Assembly: GCA_039030075.1 (NCBI GenBank)
Contig: JBCCEW010000023.1
Span: 1-64,000 of the forward strand
DNA length: 64,000 nucleotides
Reading direction: 5' to 3'
Source: Myxococcota bacterium
Lineage (GTDB): Bacteria > Myxococcota_A > UBA9160 > SMWR01
Made by a program: the position numbers and the translations under genes. Each line of letters begins with the position of its first letter. The first letter of the stretch is position 1. Below the pieces are notes generated by a model. The model was not told where the DNA came from. It worked only from the letters and a program-made list of their open reading frames with translations, and did no database searches. Shown one piece after another: positions 35,351 through 44,830 of the stretch.

Positions 35351-36739
35351 CTAGAAGCTCCACTTCGCGCGGAAGATCAGCCGATCGTTGTCGCCGTAGA
35401 TGTTGAGGGGTGCGCTCACGCCCTGCTGGTAGAGCAGCAGGCCGACGCCGACCACGAGGGCGTCGGCGACGTCGTAGTCGATGTCGACGCGGATGATCGA
35501 GCCCTCCCGGGTGTCCAGGCCGAGAATGATGCCCACGCCCTGCACGTGGAGCGTGTCGTTCCAGAAGTTCCGTCGGAGCCGCAGCGACAGGGCCGGCGAG
35601 TGGCGGCGTACACCGTCGGGTGCGCGGCCGATCTGGCTCTCGTAGTTGAAGAGGAACCGGTCCAGGATCTCGACGACGAAGGTCGTGTCGGTCAGGCCGT
35701 AGTACTCGATGCCGAAGAGGCCGTCGACGCGGCTCTTGCGTCCCGCGTTGAAGAAGCCGATGCCATGCAGGTAGGCGACCTCACCCTTGAACAGGAAGCT
35801 CCCCACCGTGTAGTTGCCGCCGGCGCCGACCAGCCAGAACCGGTCGTGCACCAGCCGCGCGGGAAACCCAGGGACCTGTCGCCGTTCGAAGCGGGGCGTG
35901 TCGTTCCAGAGCCAGGCGCCGTGGAAGGAGATGTCCCAGCCGCTGAAGATGCCGGTCAGGGAACCGGCGTACTCCGTGTCTTCGAAGTGGCGCGGCCGCT
36001 CCTGAGGGAACTCCATCGTGCCGGGGTAGAAGTCGCTGCCGACTTCGGGGATGAGATCGAAGCGGAGCTCGGGGATCGCGATCGCCGAGAGCGTCCACTC
36101 CTCCCAGTGGGCGTCGACGCGCGCCATGGCGACCGTGCGGCGCAGATCCTCGATGTCGGCACGGGCGGGCTCGCGCTGGTCGAGCGGGTTCAGGATGTCG
36201 AGCACACGCAGGGCTTCCGAGCGGCCCCAGGCGACCACCTGGCGCCCCAGCTTGATGTCGAGCCAGTCGGTGAGCTCGCCGCGGATCCAGGCGTCGCCGG
36301 TATCGAAGAAGAGCTCGTTGTCCGAGAGGACGTCCGAGGTGTAGTCGTCCCGGCCGTTGATCAGGTAGGCAGGATCGTAGAAGCCGTGGCCCTCGAAGCT
36401 CGCGTCCCACTCGAAGGGCAGCTCGAGGTCGAGCTTCAGGTTCAGACGATTGCGCAGGCGCGAGAGCCCGTGATAGTCCGCGCCCGTGTCCGAGCGGTGG
36501 TCGATGTAGTTGACCGAGCCGGAGACCTCGACGCTGCCCGAGAGGTCCCAGAAGCGCTCCTCTTCCTCTTCGATGTCCTCACGGTCGACCTCGAAATCGG
36601 GTTCCTCGGAGTCGAAGCCACCGAGGATGTCGTCGAGGTCGTCTTGACCACGGGCTTCCGGCGCCCCGAGGACGCCGAGGCAGAGGAGGACCCCCGCGAG
36701 CGCACCGCGCACGCGATCCGTCCGAGGGCGCGCTCGCAT
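35351..36739 (-). CDS. DUF1302-type outer-membrane protein
   Basis: Exported protein of 462 residues. After a signal peptide (LAGVLLCLGVLGAPEARG) comes an acidic linker (DDLDDILGGFDSEEPDFEVD), then a long run of amphipathic strands ending in RAKWSF, the terminal Phe expected of a barrel recognised by the Bam machinery. Motifs KLGRQVVAWGRSEALRVLDI and NPLDQREPARADIEDLRRTV match DUF1302-type proteins. It is the last gene of a minus-strand operon after an RND transporter and a LolA-like protein, the usual set for exporting lipids or hydrophobic compounds. Confidence 0.88.
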   Translation of the reverse strand: MRARPRTDRVRGALAGVLLCLGVLGAPEARGQDDLDDILGGFDSEEPDFEVDREDIEEEEERFWDLSGSVEVSGSVNYIDHRSDTGADYHGLSRLRNRLNLKLDLELPFEWDASFEGHGFYDPAYLINGRDDYTSDVLSDNELFFDTGDAWIRGELTDWLDIKLGRQVVAWGRSEALRVLDILNPLDQREPARADIEDLRRTVAMARVDAHWEEWTLSAIAIPELRFDLIPEVGSDFYPGTMEFPQERPRHFEDTEYAGSLTGIFSGWDISFHGAWLWNDTPRFERRQVPGFPARLVHDRFWLVGAGGNYTVGSFLFKGEVAYLHGIGFFNAGRKSRVDGLFGIEYYGLTDTTFVVEILDRFLFNYESQIGRAPDGVRRHSPALSLRLRRNFWNDTLHVQGVGIILGLDTREGSIIRVDIDYDVADALVVGVGLLLYQQGVSAPLNIYGDNDRLIFRAKWSF

Positions 36740-36745
36740 CTTCCG

Positions 36746-37546
36746 CTAGGGACCCTTCTCGAGTTGGCGGACGGTGAAAAGCTCTTCGTCGAGGGGCTGG
36801 TTGAACTTCACGTCGCGCGAGTAGAGCACCGTCTTGTGCAGCGTGCTCTCCCCCTTGCGCGTCGACATGTGCATCTCGGTCGGCACCCAGATGCCGTCGA
36901 TCTGCTCGAGCTGCTTCACGTCGAAGTACTTGAGTCGCTTTCCCTTCTTCACCCAGTACACGGCCCGCACCACCACGAAGTTGTCCTGGCGCACGAACAC
37001 GATGGCCTTCGTGTAGCCCGTCTCGTCCTTCTCGCGGTCGGTCGTGGGCACCGCCTGGATCTGCCAGGCCTTGTGACCCTCGACCTCGGTCTCGCGCATC
37101 AGCGTGTAGTCGTAGTGGTCGGTGGGCCGATCGGTCATGTCGGCGTAGGTGAAGTCCGAGCCCATGAAGCTGCCGCTCTTGTCCGAAGAGGCGATGCGCT
37201 TCGTGCGCGACAGGGCGGGCAGGTAGAGCCACTGGTCGTCGTCGCGCTCGGGTTCGTCGTAGTCGTAGGTGAGGAAGCCCGTATCCTCGACGTCCGCGGG
37301 CGACAGGAAGAACATGATCGACTGATCGTCCTCGCCGACATCGCGCCCGTACGACTGGAGCTTGCGCACGCGCTGGTTCCCGCGCTTGTCGATCAACACC
37401 ATCTCGAGTTCACGCGAACTCTTGTCACCGTCGTCGCGCGCGTCCACGGCTTCCATGATCTCGCGGGCGCTGAGCTCGGCGCTGGCGGGCAGGGCGAGGA
37501 AACCGCCGACCGCGCAGGCGGCGACGATTCGAAGGGTGCGGTTCAT
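36746..37546 (-). CDS. Outer-membrane lipoprotein-sorting-like (LolA-fold) protein
   Basis: Periplasmic protein of 266 residues. A signal peptide (ACAVGGFLALPASA) leads to a LolA/LppX-like half-barrel: SAREIMEAVDARDDGDKSSR, LEMVLIDKRGNQRVRKLQSY, and a characteristic DDQWLYLPALSRTKRIASSD followed by GSFMGSDFTYADM. This DUF4292/LolA-like group is nearly always beside MMPL/RND transporters and probably carries a hydrophobic substrate between membranes. It overlaps the transporter gene by four bases. Confidence 0.9.
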   Translation of the reverse strand: MNRTLRIVAACAVGGFLALPASAELSAREIMEAVDARDDGDKSSRELEMVLIDKRGNQRVRKLQSYGRDVGEDDQSIMFFLSPADVEDTGFLTYDYDEPERDDDQWLYLPALSRTKRIASSDKSGSFMGSDFTYADMTDRPTDHYDYTLMRETEVEGHKAWQIQAVPTTDREKDETGYTKAIVFVRQDNFVVVRAVYWVKKGKRLKYFDVKQLEQIDGIWVPTEMHMSTRKGESTLHKTVLYSRDVKFNQPLDEELFTVRQLEKGP

Positions 37547-39978
37547 GCGGCCTCCTTGAGCATCGAGGGCGTCTGGGTTCGTTCCCCCTCGGGGCCGAAC
37601 GGATGGAAGGTAAGGACGAGTGCGGGCATCAACAAGAAGTCCGCGATCAGGGCGACGATGATCGTAGCGGCCAGGACGAGGCCATGGATCGCTTCGCTGT
37701 CGAGTACCGAGAGCAACAGCACCAGGAATCCGCACACCAGCGCGGTCGAGGTGATGACGAGCGCACGACCCACATCCAGGAGTGCGTCGCGCAGAGCCTG
37801 CTCGTAGTTTCCTGATTCCTGAAACTCGTGGCGGAAGCGCGAAACCAGGTGGATCGTGTCGTCGACGGCGATGCCGATCGCGACGGCGGCGATCGAGATC
37901 TTCGCGTAGTCGAGGTAGACCCCGAACCAGCCCATGCCGCCGAGAGCCACCAGCACCGGCGCCAGGTTGGGCACCATCGAGATCAAGCCGGTCTTCATGG
38001 AGCGGAAGGCGGCGATCATCATGAGCGAGATCGCGGTGAAGGCGAGCAGGAAGCCCTGGATCTGGCTGGAGACGATGTAGTCCATCAGCTTCAGCCAGAG
38101 CGCCCCGATGCCGGTGAGCTCGATCGTGCTCGCCTCGACCGGGTTGGCTTCCAGCTCTTTCGCGATCGCGGCTTCGAGGTCGTAGGTCTCGCTGGTCGGG
38201 CCGAGGGCGAGGCGCAGCTCGAGGCTGGCTCGGCGGTAGTCGCTGGAGACGAGCTTCTCGGCTTCCTCGCCGCCCGAGGTCTCGTAGAGCAGGAGGTACT
38301 GGGCCACCAGCTCGCGCGACTCGGGGATCTTGTAGTAGGCCGGGTCGCCGCCGTGGAACGCCTGGTTCAGGTCCTTCAGGATCTCGACCAGCGAGTAGGC
38401 CTTGCGGACGTTCGGGAACTCGGCGAGCGCGAACTGCTCCACCCGCTCGATCTCGCGCAGGACCGCCGGGTCCTTGATGCCGTCCTCTTCGCCCGCGTCG
38501 AAGAGGTAGATGAGGTTGGTTGTGCCGCCCATCACCGAGTCGACCCGTTCGGTGACGGCCTTCAGTGGCACGTCGTCGGAGAAGTCGTCGAGCCAGTTCG
38601 AATCGACGATGAGCTGGGTCATCCCGACGGCGCATGCCACGAAGAGCAGGGCCGCGCCGGCGAGGATCGGCACGCGGTGGCGAATGTCGAAATCGGCCAC
38701 GCGCTGCAGGAACGGCTTGAGGACCTCGCGCGGGGCGGTGGAGCGCGGCTGGGGGCGTTCGCGCCCGAAGGACAAGAGCGCCATCAGGAGCGTCAGCGAC
38801 AACACGAAGGCGACGAGCACACCGAAGGCGCTGTACGCGCCCATGTGGGCGATGCTCTTGATCGGCACGAAGCTCATCGCCCCGAAGCCCACGGCGGTGG
38901 TCACGCTGGTCAAGAGACACGGTGTGCCGACCAGGCGGATCGTCTCGACGAGGGCGGCGCGTCGTTCGCCCAGCTCGTCGAGCTTCCCCCGGAACTCGGA
39001 GAGGATGTGGACCGCGTGGGCGACGCCGATCGCCGTGAGCAGCGTGGGCGCCGAGGCGAAGCTCATGTCGAGCTTCCAGCCGATGACGACCATCATCGCC
39101 ACCACGCACAGCACCGAGAGCTGAACGACCACGATCGGGGCCAGCGTGCCGACGACCGAGCGGAAGCAGATCAGCAGGATCAACGCGATCACGCCGGCGG
39201 TGATCGCGTTCAGGACCGGCGTCTCCTGCTCGATCAGCCGGCCGTAGATCGCGTTCAGCGGGACGTCACCCGAGTGGTAGAAGCGGATTCCCGCGTACTC
39301 GGGCCGGGCGAGGATCTCTTCGATGATGCGATCGGTGACGTAGGGGTAGAGGTTCTCGGTCGCGTCGCCGAGCTCGGGATCGGCGCGCAGGATGTCGAGA
39401 GGGTCGGTGCTGGACCGATCCATCTCGATGATCAGGGCGCCGTGGCCCGCGTCTTCGCTGAGGAGCCCGCCGACGATGGTGGCCTTCGCCAGGTAGCGCT
39501 CCCGCAGCGCGAGCAACGCTTCCTGGGTCGCGGGAAAGTCCTCTTCGAGATCGCGGATCTCGATGCCGTCGGGAACGCCCTCGATGAGCTCGGCGTTCAC
39601 GAGGCTCTTCACGTCGTAGACGAAGGGCACCTCGTCGATCAGGGCGTCGGTGAGCTGGGCGATCTTGCCCATCACCTCGAGGTTCCACGGCCCGTGCTCG
39701 TAGTCGGGTGCGTCGTAGAGGACGTAGGAGATTTCGTCGGAGCCGAAGTCCTCGCGGTACTGCTCGTAGGCGCGATAGGTCGTATCCGACGGGTCGAAGT
39801 ACGCCTCGTAGCTGTTGTCGATCTGGGCGCGGCCCGCGAGGGTGAGCGCGCCGGCGATGACGGCGAGGGTCATGCCGAGCACGATCCAGCGGTGGTCGTA
39901 GGACCAGCCGGCGATCGTGGCGAAACGGCGGTTCAGGGCTTCGACGAGGTCCGCGGAGCGAGGCGACGACGGGGGCAT
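37543..39978 (-). CDS. RND/MMPL-family exporter
   Basis: Inner-membrane transporter of 811 residues with two repeats, each one transmembrane helix, a large periplasmic domain and five more helices. The sterol-sensing/MMPL motifs are TAGVIALILLICFRSVVGTL and TAIGVAHAVHILSEFRGK in the first repeat, FGAMSFVPIKSIAHMGAYSA, and AIGIAVDDTIHLVSRFRHEF in the second, with the proton-relay Asp pair in VDDT. The length fits HpnN/MmpL-like exporters that move lipids or hopanoids. It starts the three-gene operon with the LolA-like and DUF1302 proteins. Confidence 0.9.
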   Translation of the reverse strand: MPPSSPRSADLVEALNRRFATIAGWSYDHRWIVLGMTLAVIAGALTLAGRAQIDNSYEAYFDPSDTTYRAYEQYREDFGSDEISYVLYDAPDYEHGPWNLEVMGKIAQLTDALIDEVPFVYDVKSLVNAELIEGVPDGIEIRDLEEDFPATQEALLALRERYLAKATIVGGLLSEDAGHGALIIEMDRSSTDPLDILRADPELGDATENLYPYVTDRIIEEILARPEYAGIRFYHSGDVPLNAIYGRLIEQETPVLNAITAGVIALILLICFRSVVGTLAPIVVVQLSVLCVVAMMVVIGWKLDMSFASAPTLLTAIGVAHAVHILSEFRGKLDELGERRAALVETIRLVGTPCLLTSVTTAVGFGAMSFVPIKSIAHMGAYSAFGVLVAFVLSLTLLMALLSFGRERPQPRSTAPREVLKPFLQRVADFDIRHRVPILAGAALLFVACAVGMTQLIVDSNWLDDFSDDVPLKAVTERVDSVMGGTTNLIYLFDAGEEDGIKDPAVLREIERVEQFALAEFPNVRKAYSLVEILKDLNQAFHGGDPAYYKIPESRELVAQYLLLYETSGGEEAEKLVSSDYRRASLELRLALGPTSETYDLEAAIAKELEANPVEASTIELTGIGALWLKLMDYIVSSQIQGFLLAFTAISLMMIAAFRSMKTGLISMVPNLAPVLVALGGMGWFGVYLDYAKISIAAVAIGIAVDDTIHLVSRFRHEFQESGNYEQALRDALLDVGRALVITSTALVCGFLVLLLSVLDSEAIHGLVLAATIIVALIADFLLMPALVLTFHPFGPEGERTQTPSMLKEAA

Positions 39979-40086
39979 GAGCCACGGGACGATAGGCGAC
40001 CGGGTCCCTTCGGGGCCAGGCTCTGGCGTGCCCGATGGACCCGTGAGAACGGCGGTCGTCGCGCCTCGGCAGCGCCGGAGTGCGGC

Positions 40087-41094
40087 CTAGACGGCCTGCA
40101 GCTCCCGGAGCCGCTCGCCTTCCTGGGCGCTTCCCGGCAGGACGCCGCCGAGCATGCGATCGAAGACGCCGCCGTAGCGGGTGCCGACCTTGCCCGCGAT
40201 CTCCTCGGGGGACCCGACGATCGCGAAGGCCGAGAGGATGTCGTCGTCGATGCGGCGGCCCATCTCGTCCCACTGGCCCGCCTTCGACAGGCGGTTGAGC
40301 TCGGGCTGGAGGTCGCCGTGGCCGATCGACTCGAGGACGCCCTTGTAGGCTGGCGTCGAGCCGTAGAAGGCGATCTGCTTGCAGGTGGCGTCGCGGTTGG
40401 CGGTGAAGCTCGCGTCGTCCTCGCCGGTGACGACGAAGACCGGGCAGGTGATCGAGAAGTCCGCGCGCGACTTTCCGGCGCGCTCGAGGCCCCGCTCGAT
40501 CGCGGGGAGCGTCACCTCGCGCACGTAGTTCTCGGTGGTGAAGGCGTGGGCGATCAGGCCGTCGGCCACCTCGCCGGCCACTTCCGTCATGCGCGGGCCG
40601 ACCGCCGCCAGGAACACCCGAGGGGCGCCGTACTCGGTGTTGGTCGGCGTGAACATCGGCGTCATCAGCGAATGCGTGTAGAACTCGCCGCGGAAGTCGA
40701 GAGGCTTCCCCTGGTACCAGCAGTCCCAGATCGCGCGCATCGCGAGGATGAACTCCCGCATCCGAGCTGCGGGCTTGCCCCAGGGCATGCTGAAGCGCTT
40801 CTGGATGTGCGGGCGGATCTGGGATCCGAGCCCGAGAATCAGACGCCCCTTCGAGAACGCGTTCAGGTCGTGGCCGAGGTTCGCAAAGAGCATCGGGTTG
40901 CGCGCGAACGCGACCGCGATCGACGTCATCAGCTCGAGACGCTCGGTGTGTTCGGCCGCGAGCGTGAGCGGGAGGAACGGGTCGCTCGCGATCTCGGCGG
41001 TCACGGCGCCGTCGTAGCCCGCGGCTTCGAGCGCCTTGGCGCGCGCCGGTACCTGGGCCAGGTCATTCGTCATCAATCCGCCGTCGATCTTCAT
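40087..41094 (-). CDS. LLM-class (luciferase-like) flavin/F420-dependent oxidoreductase
   Basis: TIM-barrel oxidoreductase of 335 residues. Typical elements are YDGAVTAEIASDPFLPLTLA, LMTSIAVAFARNPMLFANLG, the cofactor-binding KGRLILGLGSQIRPHIQKRF, and FLAAVGPRMTEVAGEVADGL. These resemble the TIGR03617-type LLM family found in actinobacteria and related lineages. The start MKIDGG at 41094 has GGAGGA eight bases upstream; a longer frame to 41133 has none. Whether it uses F420 or FMN cannot be told. Probable role in oxidation of lipids or secondary compounds. Confidence 0.88.
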   Translation of the reverse strand: MKIDGGLMTNDLAQVPARAKALEAAGYDGAVTAEIASDPFLPLTLAAEHTERLELMTSIAVAFARNPMLFANLGHDLNAFSKGRLILGLGSQIRPHIQKRFSMPWGKPAARMREFILAMRAIWDCWYQGKPLDFRGEFYTHSLMTPMFTPTNTEYGAPRVFLAAVGPRMTEVAGEVADGLIAHAFTTENYVREVTLPAIERGLERAGKSRADFSITCPVFVVTGEDDASFTANRDATCKQIAFYGSTPAYKGVLESIGHGDLQPELNRLSKAGQWDEMGRRIDDDILSAFAIVGSPEEIAGKVGTRYGGVFDRMLGGVLPGSAQEGERLRELQAV

Positions 41095-41379
41095 TGGGGG
41101 GATCCTCCATCGGTGGGGGACGCCGCGCGTCACCCGAGACGACTCAACCTAGCTGGATCCGCGAACACCGCCCACGCCTGCGTGTGTTCCGTTCCCCGTC
41201 GGAGGACCTGGGTGATAGACTGCCGCTCCGCGACGACGGTCGGGCTGTTCCGGAGACGCGGGATGGGGAACGCTGGGGAGAACGGCGCGCCGAGCTGGCC
41301 GCACGTCCCGCACCGGTGACGTCTCCGCGTGCTCCATCCGGTTCCACCGCTGCACCTGCAGTTTCGGTTGGGAGGGGAC

Positions 41380-42066
41380 GTGTCCGATCCGGTCTTCTCG
41401 TCTGCGCTGTTTCGGTTCCTGCGCGAGCTTCGCAAGAACAACGACCGCGACTGGTTCCAGGACCAGAAGGAACGTTACGAGCGCGATGCGCGCGATCCGG
41501 CGCTCGCCTTCGTCGCCGGCTTCGCGAAACCGCTGCGCCGCATCAGTCCGCATCTGGTCGCCGATCCGCGCCCGGTCGGGGGATCTCTGTTCCGGATCTA
41601 TCGCGACGTGCGCTTCTCGAAGGACAAGCGTCCCTACAAGACCCACGTCGGCATCCACTTCCGGCACGAGGCCGCGAAGGACGCCCATGCGCCCGGCCTC
41701 TACCTCCATCTCGAGCCCGGCGACGTGTTCGCTGCCGTGGGCATCTGGCAGCCCGACGGCGCGACCCTCTCGGAGATTCGCGATGCGATCGTCGACGACC
41801 CGACCGCCTGGAAGCGCAGCATCGGCGGCAAGGCCTTCCGCACCACCTGGGCGCTCTCGGGCGAGTCGCTGAAGCGCGCTCCGCGTGGCTATGACCCGGA
41901 ACACCCCCTGGTCGAAGATCTGAAGCGCAAGGATTTCGCCGCGATCACCGGTTTCACCGAACGCGACGCCTGCGCCGCCGACTTCCCGAAGCGCCTCGAA
42001 GGGGTGTGGCGGTCGGCTTCTCCGTATCTGCGGTTCCTGACCCGGGCGCTCGACCTGCCCTGGTAG
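41380..42066 (+). CDS. DUF2461 family protein
   Basis: Cytoplasmic protein of 228 residues. It opens FRFLRELRKNNDRDWFQDQK, the signature of DUF2461/TIGR02453, followed by SLFRIYRDVRFSKDKRPYKT, where the Arg and Lys residues are highly conserved, and LYLHLEPGDVFAAVGIWQPD. GTG at 41380 has GGGAGGGG just upstream, preferred over an ATG 51 bases earlier. The biochemical function of the family is unknown; members are widespread in bacteria and fungi. Confidence 0.88.
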   Translation: MSDPVFSSALFRFLRELRKNNDRDWFQDQKERYERDARDPALAFVAGFAKPLRRISPHLVADPRPVGGSLFRIYRDVRFSKDKRPYKTHVGIHFRHEAAKDAHAPGLYLHLEPGDVFAAVGIWQPDGATLSEIRDAIVDDPTAWKRSIGGKAFRTTWALSGESLKRAPRGYDPEHPLVEDLKRKDFAAITGFTERDACAADFPKRLEGVWRSASPYLRFLTRALDLPW

Positions 42067-42136
42067 GGCGGCGCGGCGCCAAAGCGCTGGCGCCGGCCGA
42101 CCGGTTCGAAGGACACTGGCGGCGGAGGAGTCCGCC

Positions 42137-43150
42137 ATGGCATCCGCGAGTCAGAGTCTCCAGAACTGGGGCGAGATCATCCGCACCCAGAACCTGTCGC
42201 CGGATGCGGCGATGGACGGCGTGTCGCGCTGGCTGTTGATCACCCGCGCCAGCGTGTTCCCCATGACCGTCCTCTCGGCGGGGATCGGTGGGCTTCTGGC
42301 GGCGGGACACCCGGACGCCCACTGGGGCTACTGCGCGCTCGTGCTCCTCGGGTTGACCGCCGCCCACGCCGCGAACAACATGATCAACGACTACTTCGAT
42401 CTGGCCGGTGGCGTCGACAGCCAGGGGTACGTCCGCACCCAATATGCGCCGCACCCGGTGCTCTCGGGCTTGATCTCGACGCGCGGGCTGTTGACGGCGA
42501 TCGCCGTCGCCAACCTGATCGACCTCGCCATCCTCCTGTACCTGATCGACGTGCGTGGCGTGCACGTGGCGACCTTCGCGTTGCTCGGCCTCTTCATCAG
42601 CGTCTTCTACGTGGCACCCCCGCTCAAGCTGAAGCACCGGGGCCTCGGCGAACCCGGCGTGTTCGTGGTGTGGGGCCCGCTCATGATCGGCGGCACCTAC
42701 TACGTCACGACGGGCCAGGTGGAGCCTTGGGTCTTCGCCGCCAGCGTGCCCTACGCGCTGCTCGTCACGGCGGTGCTGATGGGGAAGCACGTCGACAAGC
42801 TCGAGGCCGACAGCGCGAAGCGGATCCGCACCCTGCCCGTGATCCTCGGCCGCGAGCGCGCGCTCACCGTCACCCGCGCCATGATGATCGGCTTCTTCGT
42901 CGCGGTCGCCGTCTGCGTTCTCGCAGACGTGCTGACCCCGTGGGCCCTACTCACCGGGCTCGCGATCCCGCGCCTTCGCAGCGTACTCGCCACCTACGAC
43001 GCGCCGAAACCCGACGCGCCGCCGGCGGGCTACCCGCTCTGGCCGCTCTGGTACGTCGCCTGGGCGTTCCTGCTGACGCGCACTGCCGGCAGCTGGTTCG
43101 TCGCCGCACTGCTTCTCGAAGCCGTGTGGCCCTTCCCCTGGCGTTTCTAG
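42137..43150 (+). CDS. UbiA-family prenyltransferase
   Basis: Integral membrane prenyltransferase of 337 residues with about nine helices. The first aspartate motif is NDYFD at 84-88 (NNMINDYFDLAGGVD) and the second is DKLEADSAKRIRTLPV, both needed to bind the Mg-pyrophosphate of a prenyl donor. The arrangement is like MenA or related enzymes. It should attach a prenyl chain to an aromatic or lipid acceptor. It is convergent with the ArsM-like gene, and no quinone gene is adjacent, so the acceptor is open. Confidence 0.85.
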   Translation: MASASQSLQNWGEIIRTQNLSPDAAMDGVSRWLLITRASVFPMTVLSAGIGGLLAAGHPDAHWGYCALVLLGLTAAHAANNMINDYFDLAGGVDSQGYVRTQYAPHPVLSGLISTRGLLTAIAVANLIDLAILLYLIDVRGVHVATFALLGLFISVFYVAPPLKLKHRGLGEPGVFVVWGPLMIGGTYYVTTGQVEPWVFAASVPYALLVTAVLMGKHVDKLEADSAKRIRTLPVILGRERALTVTRAMMIGFFVAVAVCVLADVLTPWALLTGLAIPRLRSVLATYDAPKPDAPPAGYPLWPLWYVAWAFLLTRTAGSWFVAALLLEAVWPFPWRF

Positions 43151-43157
43151 CGCGGGG

Positions 43158-44363
43158 CTAGCAGCAGCTCTCGGAGCCTGCGTCCGGAGCGCAGCAATCC
43201 GACTCCTCGGTGGTCGCCGAGTAGTCCAGCCCCTTCGTCTCGCGCGGGTGTCGGGCGACCGTGCGCGAGCAGTCGAACTCCGCGCGCTCGGCTTCCGGGA
43301 TCGGCGTGTACGGCTCGACCGGAATCAGCTGGTCGCCGGTCGGGCCCTTCGTGAGCAGGTCGAAGGTCTTCGCGCACACCGCGACGCGCTCACCGCGGCG
43401 CAGGACGTGCCCATCGTCGTCTTCGACCTGGCGCCAGGGCCCGCGGTAGATCACCGCCTGGTTGGCCTCGTAGCAGGGGCCTTCCTTGCCCTTCTCCGCG
43501 GTGATGGTGACCGACCGGAAGACGATCCCGTCGACGACGCGGAAGGGTTCATCGCTCCAGGCGTCGATTGCGATGGCGTGGAAGCCCGCGTCCTCGAGCG
43601 CCTGCAGGAGCTCCTGCTCGTGGAACGCGCCGGAGATGCAGCCGCTCCAGAGCTCGGGGTCGTTGCGCAGCTCCTCGGGCACGACCTCGTCGGAGACGAT
43701 GTCCGAGATCGCGATGCGACCTCCGCGGCGCAGCACGCGGTAGATCTCGCGGATCAGCTGGGTCTTGTCCTCCTGCCGGACGAGGTTCAGCACGCAGTTG
43801 GAGACGACGAGGTCCACGCTGTCGTCGGCGACCAGCGGCTGTTCGCGACGCAGGCGGTCCGACTCGAGGTCGAGGGCCTCGATGTCGCTGCTGTGTTTCA
43901 CCGGGTGGGCGGCCAGCCAGTCGTCGAGCGCGTCGACGGGGAGGGCGAGGTCCTGGATGCGACCGCGCAGGAACTCCACGTTCGAGAAGCCCGTGCGCTC
44001 GGCCACGACCGGCGCCGAGCGCCGCGCCAGGTCGAGCATGTCGTCGTTCATGTCGACGCCGAGGATCCGGCCGTCCTTGCCGGCGATCTGGGAGGCGATG
44101 AAGCAGATCTTCCCGCCGCCGCTGCCCAGGTCGAGCACCGTGTCGCCTGGGCGCACGTAGCGCGACGGATCGCCGCAGCCGTAGTCGCGGTCGATCACTT
44201 CCTCGGGGATCACCTCGAGGTACTTCGGGTCGTAGTCGATGGGGCAGCAGAGAGCGGCCTCCTGCTCCTGGGCGGCGGCGCCGTAGCGCTCGCGCACGGC
44301 CTCTTCGACGTTCAGCGCGACGTTCAGAGTTTCGACCTTCGACGGGGTCGAGGCATCGGACAT
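43158..44363 (-). CDS. arsM: ArsM-like arsenite methyltransferase with long C-terminal domain
   Basis: SAM methyltransferase of 401 residues. It starts RERYGAAAQEQEAALCCPID and DYGCGDPSRYV, the arsenosugar-type ArsM beginning; motif I is VLDLGSGGGKICFIA at 76-90. Cys63, Cys190 (VSNCVLNL) and Cys242 fall where ArsM binds As(III). After the ~270-residue core comes a C-terminal domain of about 130 residues ending SCC, with another Cys pair (DCCAPD). CAGGAGA precedes the ATG. It should methylate arsenic, or start arsenosugar synthesis, in the cytoplasm. No ArsR or ArsB lies nearby. Confidence 0.82.
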   Translation of the reverse strand: MSDASTPSKVETLNVALNVEEAVRERYGAAAQEQEAALCCPIDYDPKYLEVIPEEVIDRDYGCGDPSRYVRPGDTVLDLGSGGGKICFIASQIAGKDGRILGVDMNDDMLDLARRSAPVVAERTGFSNVEFLRGRIQDLALPVDALDDWLAAHPVKHSSDIEALDLESDRLRREQPLVADDSVDLVVSNCVLNLVRQEDKTQLIREIYRVLRRGGRIAISDIVSDEVVPEELRNDPELWSGCISGAFHEQELLQALEDAGFHAIAIDAWSDEPFRVVDGIVFRSVTITAEKGKEGPCYEANQAVIYRGPWRQVEDDDGHVLRRGERVAVCAKTFDLLTKGPTGDQLIPVEPYTPIPEAERAEFDCSRTVARHPRETKGLDYSATTEESDCCAPDAGSESCC

Positions 44364-44542
44364 CGGGGTAGGTCTCCTGTGGACTGGGCGCGCCCGTCGT
44401 CATCTGTGTGGCGATCTGGCGACGTTTCGAAGGATCCGGGCTCGCGCCGTGGGGTGCAACCCTCGGATCGGCGCTTGGATGCATTCCTTCCCGTTACGTT
44501 TCGACGCCGGGAATGGTTTCACGGCCCACGGGCGGCGGGGCC

Positions 44543-44830
44543 TCAGCCGGTCAGCGTCTCCATCGTCGCCGCCAGGTCGAGGTCCGCCTGGGAGATGCCC
44601 CCGGCGTCGTGGGTGGTGAGGTCGACGATCACGCGACCGTAGACGTTGAACCACTCGGGGTGGTGGTTGCGGGCTTCGGCGATCAGCGCGACCGCACTCA
44701 TGAAGCGGAAGGCGTGGACGAAGTCGGGGAAGGCGTACTCGCGGTGCAGCTTGCCGTCGACGACCTGCCAGTCGGGCAGCTCGGCGAGGGCCGTGTCGAT
44801 TGCAGCTCGGTCCAGGGCGACGGGGCTCAT
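44543..44830 (-). CDS. phhB: 4a-hydroxytetrahydrobiopterin dehydratase (PCD/DCoH)
   Basis: Small pterin-4a-carbinolamine dehydratase of 95 residues, the usual length. It carries LPDWQVVDGKLHREYAFPDF and the active-site block NHHPEWFNVYGRVIVDLTTH with the catalytic His pair. It recycles the pterin of aromatic amino-acid hydroxylases, or serves as a molybdopterin-related protein. It overlaps the CoA-transferase gene by four bases (44827-44830), so it is co-translated with it; no phenylalanine hydroxylase is visible. Confidence 0.93.
   Translation of the reverse strand: MSPVALDRAAIDTALAELPDWQVVDGKLHREYAFPDFVHAFRFMSAVALIAEARNHHPEWFNVYGRVIVDLTTHDAGGISQADLDLAATMETLTG

Noticed and set aside
37828-41319. 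Plus-strand open frame of more than 1000 codons
   Set aside because: It is antisense to the RND exporter and LLM oxidoreductase, which have clear motifs; its composition is repetitive and acidic as expected of a shadow frame.
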